From Cellvibrio sp. KY-GH-1 (GTDB lineage: Bacteria > Pseudomonadota > Gammaproteobacteria > Pseudomonadales > Cellvibrionaceae), in contig NZ_CP031728.1 in assembly GCF_008806975.1 (NCBI RefSeq), positions 2,935,501-2,999,500 of the forward strand: a stretch of DNA of 64,000 nt. The letters are read 5' to 3'. The notes below the pieces were generated by a model. It made no database searches. It had not been told where the DNA came from and saw only the letters and a list, made by a program, of their open reading frames with translations. Position numbers and translations under genes: made by a program. Numbering within the stretch: the stretch's first letter is position 1; every line of letters starts with the position of its first letter. Positions 27,100-36,000 of the stretch are shown in pieces.

Positions 27100-27190
27100 C
27101 TGCGCGCTTTTTGGGACTTTCACCTGTTAAATTCAATCCGAATGCACGATAAGAACCAGCGACTGAGTGAATTAACACTGACTCTCTAAA
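27100..27190 (-). pseudogene. Short, diverged core remnant
   Basis: About 90 bp align with the core around GSYRAIGLDLQG (here SYRAFGLNLTGE) and stop abruptly on both sides. No other part of that unit survives. The region 27004-27204 holds nothing else that I recognise. Confidence 0.5.
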
Positions 27191-27204
27191 AAATAAACAA
27201 AATG

Positions 27205-27384
27205 CTATTTATTTTTTCTATAACTCAAAAAAATTAAGAACGATAACAACGAAAAGCAGAGCTTTAAACCGATTAAAAAACAAAAGTATAGGAAGTCTTT
27301 CTCCGCCTCAACAAAATAGAATCCAGTATACTTTCCCATGAATGCAGCCCGCCCTAACAATAGCTCAACAAGACACCACATCAT
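27205..27384 (-). CDS. 59-aa membrane protein, possible immunity gene
   Basis: ATG-ATG at 27384 opens MMWCLVELLLGRAAFMGKYT ... LSYRKNK, 59 codons ending at 27205. Two hydrophobic segments surround an EAEKD loop, as in other immunity-like proteins. It follows Imm8 by 32 nt and precedes a core remnant, so it may be a survivor of a deleted unit. No clear RBS (upstream is a T-run), hence the modest confidence. Confidence 0.4.
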   Translation of the reverse strand: MMWCLVELLLGRAAFMGKYTGFYFVEAEKDFLYFCFLIGLKLCFSLLSFLIFLSYRKNK

Positions 27385-27416
27385 AAAAAAAAATAGAAAA
27401 AAGTATTGCCCAAACT

Positions 27417-27662
27417 CTATTTTTCAATATTTATTTCCTCTGTTTTAGAAAAAAACAGGTACACAGCACCTACAAATGTAGATATTAATACTTTTATCCA
27501 TACTTGGAACGGCCCAACAATTCCAACCAACATAACAACAGAGACTGCCATTGCTGTATGCGCTGTTAAAATTCGTTGCTGCGTTTTACAAAATTCGCAA
27601 TTACCTTTTCCATAAAGATGAAAATTTAAACTCAATTTATTTTTACACTTTAAACAAATCAA
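27417..27662 (-). CDS. Imm8: zinc-ribbon plus membrane protein
   Basis: 81 aa from a TTG at 27662 with AAGGGGG upstream. Two CxxC pairs (MICLKCKNKLS and NCEFCKTQQR) form a likely zinc ribbon, followed by two membrane segments and an acidic tail (KTEEINIEK). It overlaps the 3' end of unit 8 by 20 nt. It shares its design with Imm10. Confidence 0.58.
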   Translation of the reverse strand: MICLKCKNKLSLNFHLYGKGNCEFCKTQQRILTAHTAMAVSVVMLVGIVGPFQVWIKVLISTFVGAVYLFFSKTEEINIEK

Positions 27663-28377
27663 TTAATTCCCCCTTGCAGGCAGAGACCGTCTTATCTGCA
27701 AAATAGCTTAACAATAGACCATTTAATAACCCGATAATAATTGCAATAAACCCAGATAATAAGAAAGTAATTAACAAAAAAGAAAGTGCTATAAGAAACA
27801 AGAATGCCGGTGCCAACAACGCAATTGCCTCGATAGGGCACGCAGAAATATAATCACTTAATGTAGTAAATACTGAAAGTGCTGTAGACATGAAAGATAG
27901 TGCCTTGCTAAAGGCTTCTAAAATAAACTTGAATGTTTTTATCGCAATATCTTTAGATTTTTCAAGACCAATAATCAACAAATCAATTATGGTACTAACA
28001 TCTGTCATTATTTGGTCGAGCATATCTGGAACGTCTGTCTTACTCCCATTCCCTCCACCCGAAATCATATACCCGCCAGCACCAGCATTCGGATCCATCA
28101 AAATATAGCCCTCACCAACCCAGCCATTGAAATTAATTCTGCTGTCATGCGCTGTTGCAATTTGGCCTGCATGTACAGCATTACGAATGTCACTCTCAGC
28201 GGATGCCCCGAGACTCATTTTACTTAACGCTAAATCAACATTGGTTTTATCAATTGTCCAAATCTTTTGACCTTGTTGACTTGCGATAGCGATGGCTTTT
28301 ACTGCACTGATGCCTTGTGCTTTTTCAGTTTCGGTAGAGAACATTTGTTCTGGTACCAAATGGTTCACTCGGTACAT
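27643..28377 (-). CDS. Unit 8 orphan module: core end + hydrophobic C-terminus
   Basis: 244 aa beginning MYRVNHLVPEQMFST in the hairpin insert with GAGG upstream. The core end is of the subtype SKMSLGASAESDI (shared with unit 3) and reaches YMISGGGNG. The 133-aa variable domain begins with a polar stretch (SKTDVPDMLDQI), has several membrane segments, a central cysteine (ISACPIEA) and one near the end (VSACKGEL). It lacks a signal peptide. Confidence 0.6.
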   Translation of the reverse strand: MYRVNHLVPEQMFSTETEKAQGISAVKAIAIASQQGQKIWTIDKTNVDLALSKMSLGASAESDIRNAVHAGQIATAHDSRINFNGWVGEGYILMDPNAGAGGYMISGGGNGSKTDVPDMLDQIMTDVSTIIDLLIIGLEKSKDIAIKTFKFILEAFSKALSFMSTALSVFTTLSDYISACPIEAIALLAPAFLFLIALSFLLITFLLSGFIAIIIGLLNGLLLSYFADKTVSACKGELIDLFKV

Positions 28378-28439
28378 CCATGTACCTCGCCCTTAGGGCA
28401 GCTTCGCTGTGCAAAACGGTTTTCCTACCGTTTTTTCAT
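28362..28439. repeat. Triple-hairpin insert, copy d
   Basis: GGTACATCCATGTACC, GCCCTTAGGGC and AAAACGGT/ACCGTTTT. The loop of the second hairpin is TTA instead of TTC, as in copies e and f. Confidence 0.8.
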
Positions 28440-28577
28440 CGCACTCATACGTGCACCAATACTTTGACCGAAGGCTATCGATTCCTGTTTGTTGTTGGTT
28501 TTGCTGTTGCGCTGTTGTTTCATGTGGTCGATATCCATACTCAGACCACCGAAGGTGACATTGCGCGGTAAACCAAA
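28440..28577 (-). pseudogene. Unit 8 core fragment between REP-like and hairpin elements
   Basis: About 138 bp encode FGLPRNVTFGGLSMDIDHMK through GARMSAM in frame with the core, then stop in the hairpin insert. Everything upstream of the REP-like element is RAYT sequence rather than core. Confidence 0.65.
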
Positions 28578-28634
28578 CCACAAAATTGCCGGGAGCAATT
28601 TTGGACAGCTTTAGCTGGCCCGGAGGACAACCTC
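28578..28634. repeat. REP-like palindromic element, copy d
   Basis: AAAATTGC/GCAATTTT hairpin and CCCGGAGGACAACC. Here it directly joins the 3' end of a RAYT remnant, the usual REP-RAYT arrangement. Confidence 0.75.
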
Positions 28635-28800
28635 GCTCTAATGATTCAATATCTTTACCCATCGCATTTCCTCGATAGCTCGACAAAACATATTCGCTTC
28701 GGCTTGCAACCATTTTGGCGCGCACGAGATTCAGTTCAATGTAACGGCTGACGGTGAGAAAGTAAGCATCGTACAACCTCGGCAATCTTGTCATATACCT
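28635..28800 (-). pseudogene. RAYT C-terminal remnant
   Basis: The frame reads LPRLYDAYFLTVSRYIELNL, then VRAKMVASRSEYVLSSYRGN and AMGKDIESL, the C-terminal region of REP-associated tyrosine transposases. A few N-terminal residues (TRLPRL) are fused to it by an internal deletion, so the HUH and Tyr core is missing and the remnant cannot be active. Confidence 0.7.
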
Positions 28801-28960
28801 CTTCATGTAATTTAGATTTTTGAGCCTCAAATTTCAGCTCTATTTCTATGAACTTCCCATCATCAAAAAGCCCAACCAGCTTTCACCAATCGGGCTTTGC
28901 GACAACAACAAATACTGAGGATTGTTGCTTTGATCCCTACCGCCAACTTCGGACAGTTAA

Positions 28961-29812
28961 CTAACATACATTTTTTGCCTCAAAGCGCTCGGGGCTAACA
29001 AAGCCAATAGCGCTGTGACGGCGGTAGCGATTGTAATCCACTTCGATATATTCAAAAATAGACTCGCGCGTGTGCTTTCCATCTAGCAATGGCTCGCCGT
29101 GAACCAGCTCAACCTTAAGTGAATGAAAGAAGCTTTCCGCACACGCATTGTCCCAGCAATCACCCTTGCGACTCATACTCTGTATTAGCGAATATTTTTC
29201 CAGTAAATCCCTAAACGCATGCGATACATATTGGCTGCCACGGTCACTGTGAACAATAACGCTTTTTGGGAATTTTCGTCGCCACAACGCCATCATCAAT
29301 GAATCACAAACCAATTGCGCATCAATATGTTTGCTCATCGACCAACCAACAACTTTTCGAGAATATAAATCAATCATCACGGCCAGATACAACCAACCTT
29401 CTGTAGTTTGAATATAAGTAATATCGGTCACCCATTTTTCATTAGGTTGTTGCGCAGAAAAATCTCTAGCCAACAGGTTGGGCGCAACAGGTAGTGTATG
29501 ATTGCTGTCCGTAGTCACCTTGAACAGCTTGGCCGCTTTTGCAATTAACCCCTGCCGTTTCAGGCTTTTCCGAATGGTTTTTATGTCGAGCGGATTATCT
29601 TGCTCCGCCAAATCATAAAAAATCCGATCCGCGCCATACCGGCCTTTTCCAGCCTCAAATGCTGCCTTTACCAACGCATCAATCGCTTCTCTTTGCTGCA
29701 TGCGCCAACTAACCATTTCACGATTATCAAGCCAGCTGTAATACCCACTTCGCGAAACCAACAGAACGCGCGCCATCATCGCGATTGAATATAGCGCGCT
29801 ATTTGTCAGCAT
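28961..29812 (-). CDS. IS3-family transposase OrfB (DDE integrase domain)
   Basis: 283 aa with a HTH_21-like start (SRSGYYSW; KGRYGADRIFYDL) and the rve integrase core: WVTDITYIQTTEGWLYLAV, IVHSDRGSQYVS, and the DDE glutamate in DNACAESFFHSLKVEL. It looks intact. It is probably made as an OrfAB fusion by -1 frameshifting at the AAAAAAG at 29860-29866; the OrfB frame is open upstream of its ATG back to that site. Confidence 0.92.
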   Translation of the reverse strand: MLTNSALYSIAMMARVLLVSRSGYYSWLDNREMVSWRMQQREAIDALVKAAFEAGKGRYGADRIFYDLAEQDNPLDIKTIRKSLKRQGLIAKAAKLFKVTTDSNHTLPVAPNLLARDFSAQQPNEKWVTDITYIQTTEGWLYLAVMIDLYSRKVVGWSMSKHIDAQLVCDSLMMALWRRKFPKSVIVHSDRGSQYVSHAFRDLLEKYSLIQSMSRKGDCWDNACAESFFHSLKVELVHGEPLLDGKHTRESIFEYIEVDYNRYRRHSAIGFVSPERFEAKNVC

Positions 29813-29826
29813 AAATTCGTAGCGTT

Positions 29827-30120
29827 TTATTTTTGATGCTTCGCGAAGTAGGTAGCCGCCTTTTTTAGGATTTCAAGCTCCTCTGCTTGCTCGGCGAGCT
29901 GACGCTTGAGGCGTGCATTTTCAGCGGCGAGGAGCGATTCTCTTTCAACATCAGTACGGCTATTGTTGAGTGCGCTACGCCAACTGTAAATTTGACTGGC
30001 ATATATGCCCAGTTTTTCGGCGGCTTCCGCTACGCTCAATCGTTCGGCCAGTTTAATGGCCTCACTTTTGAACTCGGCTGTATACTTCTTATTCTCTTTT
30101 GGGGTTGGTTTCTTGCTCAT
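29827..30120 (-). CDS. IS3-family OrfA (helix-turn-helix, leucine zipper)
   Basis: 97 aa: KKYTAEFKSEAIKLAERLSV begins the helix-turn-helix of the IS3 OrfA family (VAEAAEKLGIYASQIYSWRS), then a coiled coil (ENARLKRQLAEQAEELEILK). The slippery A6G lies in codons for LKKAA. It binds the IS ends and provides the N-terminus of OrfAB. Confidence 0.9.
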   Translation of the reverse strand: MSKKPTPKENKKYTAEFKSEAIKLAERLSVAEAAEKLGIYASQIYSWRSALNNSRTDVERESLLAAENARLKRQLAEQAEELEILKKAATYFAKHQK

Positions 30121-30273
30121 GGATCACCTCTGGAGTAAGTTTACTCAGTTTCTAAGGTGTCCGATATTCGCGGAGGGGATCACTTTTAGTAAGCGATCAA
30201 CAGATTAAGGAGTCTTCGCCCCTTGATCTCCTGCGACACATATCTCCTCCAGCATCAATGACACTTCACTTTT

Positions 30274-30525
30274 TTAATTTAAGTTCTTTAGTTTTTTACT
30301 AACTATTAGTCTCTTCACGTAATACCAAAAATTAAAAATTATCGCTCCAGATGAAACTACAGCGAGTAAAGTCCATTTAATATCTATTACCCAAAAGACA
30401 ATTGAAATCAGATATAAAAAAATTGCTGTAAAGGCAATAAAGTCAAAATTTACTTTTATTTCTTTCACCAGCCTGATTGAAAAAACTAAAAATAGAATAG
30501 CCACGGGCAAATAGTGCATATCCAT
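30274..30525 (-). CDS. Imm7: small three-helix membrane protein
   Basis: 83 aa; the ATG at 30525 overlaps the stop of unit 7 (TGATG) and has GGAG 9 nt upstream. Three membrane segments (YLPVAILFLVFSIRLV, FIAFTAIFLYLISIVFWV, WTLLAVVSSGAIIF) and a basic tail (KKLKNLN). The TGATG overlap implies translational coupling to the toxin-like gene. No family recognised. Confidence 0.55.
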   Translation of the reverse strand: MDMHYLPVAILFLVFSIRLVKEIKVNFDFIAFTAIFLYLISIVFWVIDIKWTLLAVVSSGAIIFNFWYYVKRLIVSKKLKNLN

Positions 30526-32450
30526 CAAAATTTACTCCAAAGCCAAACAGCAAACGTAATTATTACAGACATAAAAGCAAAAAGCGTTTTGCTTAAACCA
30601 CCTATAGGAAATAAAAACCACCCAATAATATCTTTAAGCGGCCCCTTTATTTCACTCCATGTCTCAGACCATTCACCATTTATAGCAATGATTGCAGACA
30701 TTACTACTGTAATCCACGTACCCACAGCGGCAATTGTTCCAATTAATGAAGATCCTGCAAGTAACACTCCTGCCATTAATGGCCCACAAACGAACATACA
30801 AGCGAATAACAGCAATGATATGGCTAGAATTGCGATCCCAATTAGAAGAATGCCCCCATTCCCCCCACCCGAAATCATATACGCCCCAGCACCCGTATTC
30901 GGGTCAATCAACATATAACCTTCACCAACCCAACCATTAAAATTAATTCTAGCTTCATGTGTCGTCGCAATCTTTCCGGCATTTACTGCATTGCGAATAT
31001 CGTTTTCTGCATCTGCACCTAAATTAATTCGGCTGAGTGCGAGATTCAAATTGTCGTTGGTGATTGTCCAGATTTTTTGACCTTGTTGTGATGCAATTGC
31101 CAATGCTTTTACGGCTGATATTCCCTGCGCTTTTTCTGTTTCCGTAGAGAACATTTGTTCTGGTACCAAATGTTCCATGGCACTCATACGTGCACCAATA
31201 CTTTGACCGAAGGCTATCGATTCCTGTTTGTTGTTGGTTTTACTGTTGCGGTGCTGTTTCATGTGGTCAACATCCATACTCAGACCAGCGAAAGTGACAT
31301 TCCTTGGAAGACCAAACCAATATTGGGTTTGCAGGTTGGTGCTGAATGTTCCGTAGCTGGGCAAGCGATAGTTGATAATAGCGGAACTTTGCGCAGCGAT
31401 CTGGTCTTGCAGGTCGTTTAAGGCGAAATAATTAAATACTGTGCCGTACAGCAAATCACCTACAAGGTTGTGTTTGGTGAGTGTAGCGAGTTGCACTTCA
31501 CTATTACTTTCGAGTTTCGCTTTGGTGGCTTCGAGTTGTTGTTTTAAACGCGCGGCTTGTTCAGGGCTTGCGCCTTGTAAATCCAAACCGATAGCGCGAT
31601 AGCTACCAGCGGCCGGGTGGTTAACACTGGTTTCCCAACCTTCTTTCGGGCTCCATAAGCCCATTTCTTCATACAGCTCACCGCCCATTTTCCCGGCGGC
31701 ACCAGCCTTGATGGTTTCACCATTAATAGTGAATTCTGCGGTGAGGTTAATTAAATAACCGGGTAATGTTTTGGGCAGTTTGTTGGGGTCAATCGAGCCA
31801 TTCGCTTCCGGTGCGGGTAAACGGCTGGCAATAATATCTTCGTCGGCTTTGGTGGCTGGCTTGAAACTTAATGCGATGGATTTGCCAGCGAGCTTTGCGG
31901 TGGGTTCTTCAATGGTGATAAACGGGGTATCCGCATAACCCATATTCTCTGTCGCTAAGGTGTATTTAAATTTATGGCGCAGGTTATTGGGGACTTCGTT
32001 AAAGGTTTGGCTGGTGATAATGCGGTTGTAAGGCAAACCAGCAGCGAGCGGTCTTGCGGGGAGGATTTTAATTTCTTGCAAACCCAACACTTCACCAACA
32101 GTTGCAGCGGGTGACTGATTTTCAATGTAGGTTTTTAATTGATTTTGAAATTGCGTTAACTGCGCCTCGATATCCGCTTGCGGCACATTTTGTACCCAGC
32201 CTTCTTGTTCATTCACAATCGATTTGGTTTGAATGGTATTAGCCAGTGCTTCTGCATCAAACGGCACTTGGTCTTTCAGGTTCATGCCGTCGGTGAAATC
32301 GTATTGTTTAAAACTCGCATCCATTGGAATCCAGCTATCACCCGCCAGCTCTTTCATACCGCGACTGGGGAAGCAATCTAAAAAACATCTCCCTTGCCCC
32401 ATATTTGAGCAAATAATCTTATGGGAATAGGAATCGATATAAGAAATCAA
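30525..32450 (-). CDS. Unit 7: N-terminally truncated core + hydrophobic C-terminus
   Basis: 641 aa. The first 24 residues are unrelated; core homology starts at FPSRGMKELAGDSW inside the transglutaminase fold and runs uninterrupted to YMISGGGNG. The signal peptide, helical region and first half of the fold are lost. The 109-aa variable domain has about four membrane segments, two early cysteines (FACMFVCG), a Trp-rich polar loop (EWSETWSEIKG) and no terminal cysteine (ends WLWSKF). It is paired with Imm7. Confidence 0.65.
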   Translation of the reverse strand: MISYIDSYSHKIICSNMGQGRCFLDCFPSRGMKELAGDSWIPMDASFKQYDFTDGMNLKDQVPFDAEALANTIQTKSIVNEQEGWVQNVPQADIEAQLTQFQNQLKTYIENQSPAATVGEVLGLQEIKILPARPLAAGLPYNRIITSQTFNEVPNNLRHKFKYTLATENMGYADTPFITIEEPTAKLAGKSIALSFKPATKADEDIIASRLPAPEANGSIDPNKLPKTLPGYLINLTAEFTINGETIKAGAAGKMGGELYEEMGLWSPKEGWETSVNHPAAGSYRAIGLDLQGASPEQAARLKQQLEATKAKLESNSEVQLATLTKHNLVGDLLYGTVFNYFALNDLQDQIAAQSSAIINYRLPSYGTFSTNLQTQYWFGLPRNVTFAGLSMDVDHMKQHRNSKTNNKQESIAFGQSIGARMSAMEHLVPEQMFSTETEKAQGISAVKALAIASQQGQKIWTITNDNLNLALSRINLGADAENDIRNAVNAGKIATTHEARINFNGWVGEGYMLIDPNTGAGAYMISGGGNGGILLIGIAILAISLLLFACMFVCGPLMAGVLLAGSSLIGTIAAVGTWITVVMSAIIAINGEWSETWSEIKGPLKDIIGWFLFPIGGLSKTLFAFMSVIITFAVWLWSKF

Positions 32451-32995
32451 TCACAAAACCTTTTCTCAAGAATTTTATAAGCATCATCAAACAAAAACGA
32501 AAAACCCCAAGCCTCATTCATAAGTTTTGACAACAAATATATCGTATGTAGTTCCAACCCCTGATCACTTCCATTCATTATTCTTCGATCCAATATTGCA
32601 AATAAATAATCTGAAAACAAAGTTCCTTCTACAGCAGGATTATTAATATACAAGCTAACCCAAGATGCCATATAAAAATTTATAGAATAATCGTTCAAAA
32701 AAGATAAGCCACCAGCAAAGAACTCCAAGTATTCGCGGGTTACATTTTCCCAGGAAACATCCCTGTCTATAGCTTTTTCTAACCTAACACTTTTTTTAAT
32801 TTGATCCCACTCATCTTTAAATCTATCAAAAAGAGCTTCATTTATCGAAACATTTAAACGTACATTGAATGATGAATTAAAACTCTCCGGGTAAACTTTG
32901 TAGACATCCAAAAAAACGCCATCGGCCAAGGAATTATGGAAACCTAAAATTCGATACTTAGAGAATTCATTTTCTAAACTATATTTTAAATTCAT
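32447..32995 (-). CDS. Imm6: soluble immunity candidate
   Basis: 182 aa, no signal peptide or membrane helix; an alpha/beta pattern starting MNLKYSLENEFSKYRILGFH and ending KILEKRFCD. It begins 10 nt after the stop of unit 6. Unit 6 is the only long unit with a soluble cysteine-rich tail, so a soluble partner fits: toxin type and immunity type change together. No family recognised. Confidence 0.5.
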   Translation of the reverse strand: MNLKYSLENEFSKYRILGFHNSLADGVFLDVYKVYPESFNSSFNVRLNVSINEALFDRFKDEWDQIKKSVRLEKAIDRDVSWENVTREYLEFFAGGLSFLNDYSINFYMASWVSLYINNPAVEGTLFSDYLFAILDRRIMNGSDQGLELHTIYLLSKLMNEAWGFSFLFDDAYKILEKRFCD

Positions 32996-33005
32996 GGTGC
33001 TGAAT

Positions 33006-36000
33006 TTACTCCGGCAACAAATAATAAAGCGCGCACTTTTGTAACACTATTTTTGCTTCTTCAAGTTTATCGATATGTTGTTTGTGTTCCGGTGTCCAGC
33101 AAGCTATCTCCTCTTCCCTTTGATCAACTATTTCCCCCCAACCCAATAGCCTAATAGCAATATCTGACTTTGAATGTATTGGAGGAAGCTGACAGCCTCC
33201 ATGATTCGTCTCAAAAGCTTTGTTAATTGTTTGACGTTGCTGAATTTCAATATATTTTTCTTGGGAACACAACCAGCATTGCTCGTATTTTGAACGTATA
33301 CCACTCTCACACTCACAATCCCGTTGATATGTTGCTTCCGCATTCACCACCCCTGCCAAGGTTAGCGCAGATAAAATTACGGTTTTTATGATTGTCGCCC
33401 CCCTAATACCGATTTCAGGAATCAAAGCGGCAGCCCTGATAATGCGAGCAAACATAAATGCAGTGGCTGCAAGCGCGACTACAACAATCGCCGTCACAGC
33501 AACTTCCGTTAGATTACATTTCACGGAACCAAAGAAAGTTGCAGTTGCTTGCAAAGAGGTTCCAGGTAAAGTAGCCATTACTAGAGCTGGCGCAACAGCC
33601 GCAACCATATTGACACCCGAAGAGTCATCTTCTGGTGTATCACCATCAAAACCATTACGCCCACCTGAAATTAAATAGCCTCCAGCTCCCGTGTTCGGAT
33701 CAATTACCATATATCCCTCACCGATCCAACCGTTAAAATTGATACGGTTCTCATGGGTAGTGACTATTTTTCCTGCATTGACCGAATTACGAATATCCAG
33801 CTCTGCTTCTGCACCCAACTGAATTTTGTTTAGCGCGACATTTAAATTGTTTTTATCAATTGTCCAGATTTTTTGCCCTTCCTGTGATGCGATGACCAAA
33901 GCCTTTATCGTACTAACACCTTCAGCTGTTCCGGCAGGACTTCTGAACATTTCCTCTGGGACCTGGTGCTCCATTGCACTCATACGTGCGCCGATGGATT
34001 GGCTGAAAGCAAAGGATTCATCCTTGTTGTTACTTTTACTGACGCGATGCTGTTTCATATGGTCTATGTCCATACTCAAGCCAGCGAAAGTCACATTGCG
34101 CGGAAGACCGTACCAATACTGTATTTGTAGGCTGGTACTGAATGTTCCGTAACTCGGTAAACGATAACTGAGTACATTGGCGCTTTTTGCGGCAATTTGG
34201 TCCTGCAGGTCGTTTAAGGCGAAATAATTAAATACTGTGCCGTACAGCAAATCACCTACAAGGTTGTGTTTGGTGAGTGTAGCGAGTTGCACTTCACTAT
34301 TACTTTCGAGTTTCGCTTTGGTGGCTTCGAGTTGTTGTTTTAGACGCGCTGCTTGTTCCGGGCTTGCGCCTTGCAGGTCTAAACCAATTGCGCGATAGCT
34401 ACCAGCGGCCGGGTGGTTAACACTGGTTTCCCAACCTTCTTTCGGGCTCCATAGGCCCATTTCTTCGTAGAGTTCTCCACCCATTTTTCCGGCGGCTCCT
34501 GCTTTAATGGTTTCGCCGTTGATGGTGAATTCGGCGGTGAGGTTAATTAAATAACCCGGTAATGTTTTGGGGAGTTTTGCCGGGTCAATAGAACCATCTG
34601 CTTCAGGGGCAGGCAAACGGCTGGCGATAATATCTTCATCGGCTTTGGTTGCCGGTTTAAAACTGAGTGCAATGGTTTTGCCCGCGAGTTTTGCGGTGGG
34701 CTCTTCAATAGTGATGAAGGGCGAATCCGCATAACCCATATTTTCTGTCGCCAGGGTGTATTTAAATTTATGGCGCAGGTTATTGGGGACTTCGTTAAAG
34801 GTTTGGCTGGTGATTATGCGGTTGTAGGGCAAGCCTGCGGCTAATGGACGCGGAGGTAATATTTTAATTTCCTGCAAGCCGAGCACTTCACCCACGGTGG
34901 AATCTGGATTCTGATTTTCAATATAGGTTTTTAATTGATTCTGGAATTGTGTGAGCTGCGCCTCGATATCCGCTTGCGGCACATTTTGTACCCAGCCTTC
35001 GGTTTCATTAACGATGGATTTGGTTTGGATGGTATTGGCTAATGCTTCTGCATTGAACGGCACTTGGTCTTTTAAGTTCATACCTTCGGTGAATTCGTAT
35101 TGTTTAAAACTAGCATCCATTGGAATCCAGCTATCACCCGCCAGCTCTTTCATACCGCGACTGGGGAAGTAATCCACATAGGCTTCTACCCACACGTGCT
35201 CCAACTTAAACGTGGTAATTTTTCCGCCTTCAACACGGCCAATAGTTGGCACACCACCCATTCCCAGAATGGCTTGTGCGGCTTCAGGGGTTTTTGCATC
35301 ACCTACCCAGTTCATAACTTTAGTGGCCGGAATTTCTACAGTACCGTATGCGTAACGGGCTGGAATATTGGCAGCACGCAACAAGGCGATTAATAAACTG
35401 GCGGTATCAATCGCGTTACCTTGTTTGGTTTCCAATGTGTGTTGTGCGCCCTGGATGGAACCGTAGCTGGGAATAAATCGGATGTTGTTGTGAACCCAGG
35501 TATAAATGTCGATGCTGTTGTTATGCAGTTGTGCCGCTAGTGCTTTAATTTCTGGCGTGAGTTGGACTTCAATCGATTCGTTGAGTGCGGCTTGTAATTC
35601 TGCGTTAGCAGCATTGGACATTGCTTGCGCGATTACACCGGGATCGGTATCACCCGCCTGCGCAAACTGTGCGTATTTGGCGTAGGGGTTTAAACCTAAA
35701 GTCGCTTGCAGATCTTGCGGGTTATCGACAGGTTCACGCACCGTTTCATCGGGCGCACCCCAAGGTAAATCATCCGGTGTGGCAGGAGTATGGGTTGGCT
35801 TAAATTGTTCCTGTTCAAGTGTTTCGTTTAATTGCTCAAGCGCTTGTTCTTGCGCGCTGGCCGACTGGGCACTAACCAATGCGGTGAGTTGCTCTTTGGT
35901 TTGCGTGTAGCGGGTTTTGATGTGATCCAGCGCTTGTGTGTGGCGCTCTTTAATTAATTTTTTAACATCGTCGCTGAGCGCGTTGCCAGCTGCTGCGGCC

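Larger units (their letters stand above)
28931..30182 (-). mobile_element. IS3-family insertion sequence
   Basis: A 1252-bp element. Terminal inverted repeats match at 20 of 25 positions (TGATCCCTACCGCCAACTTC at the left, TGATCCCCTCCGCGAATATC inverted at the right, both followed by GGACA). A 3-bp target duplication CTT flanks it. It carries orfA and orfB with a slippery A6G between them and lies inside a terminator repeat. Confidence 0.9.
28805..30226 (-). repeat. Terminator repeat, copy 3, split by an IS3-family element
   Basis: The repeat starts at 28805 (TTTAGATTTTTGAGCC), includes the minus-strand terminator (AAGCCCAA/TCGGGCTT), and is cut at 28930 by the IS. It resumes at 30183 with CTTTTAGTAAGCGATC and ends near 30226 (GCCCCTTGATC). 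It separates Imm7 from the unit 8 orphan. Confidence 0.75.
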
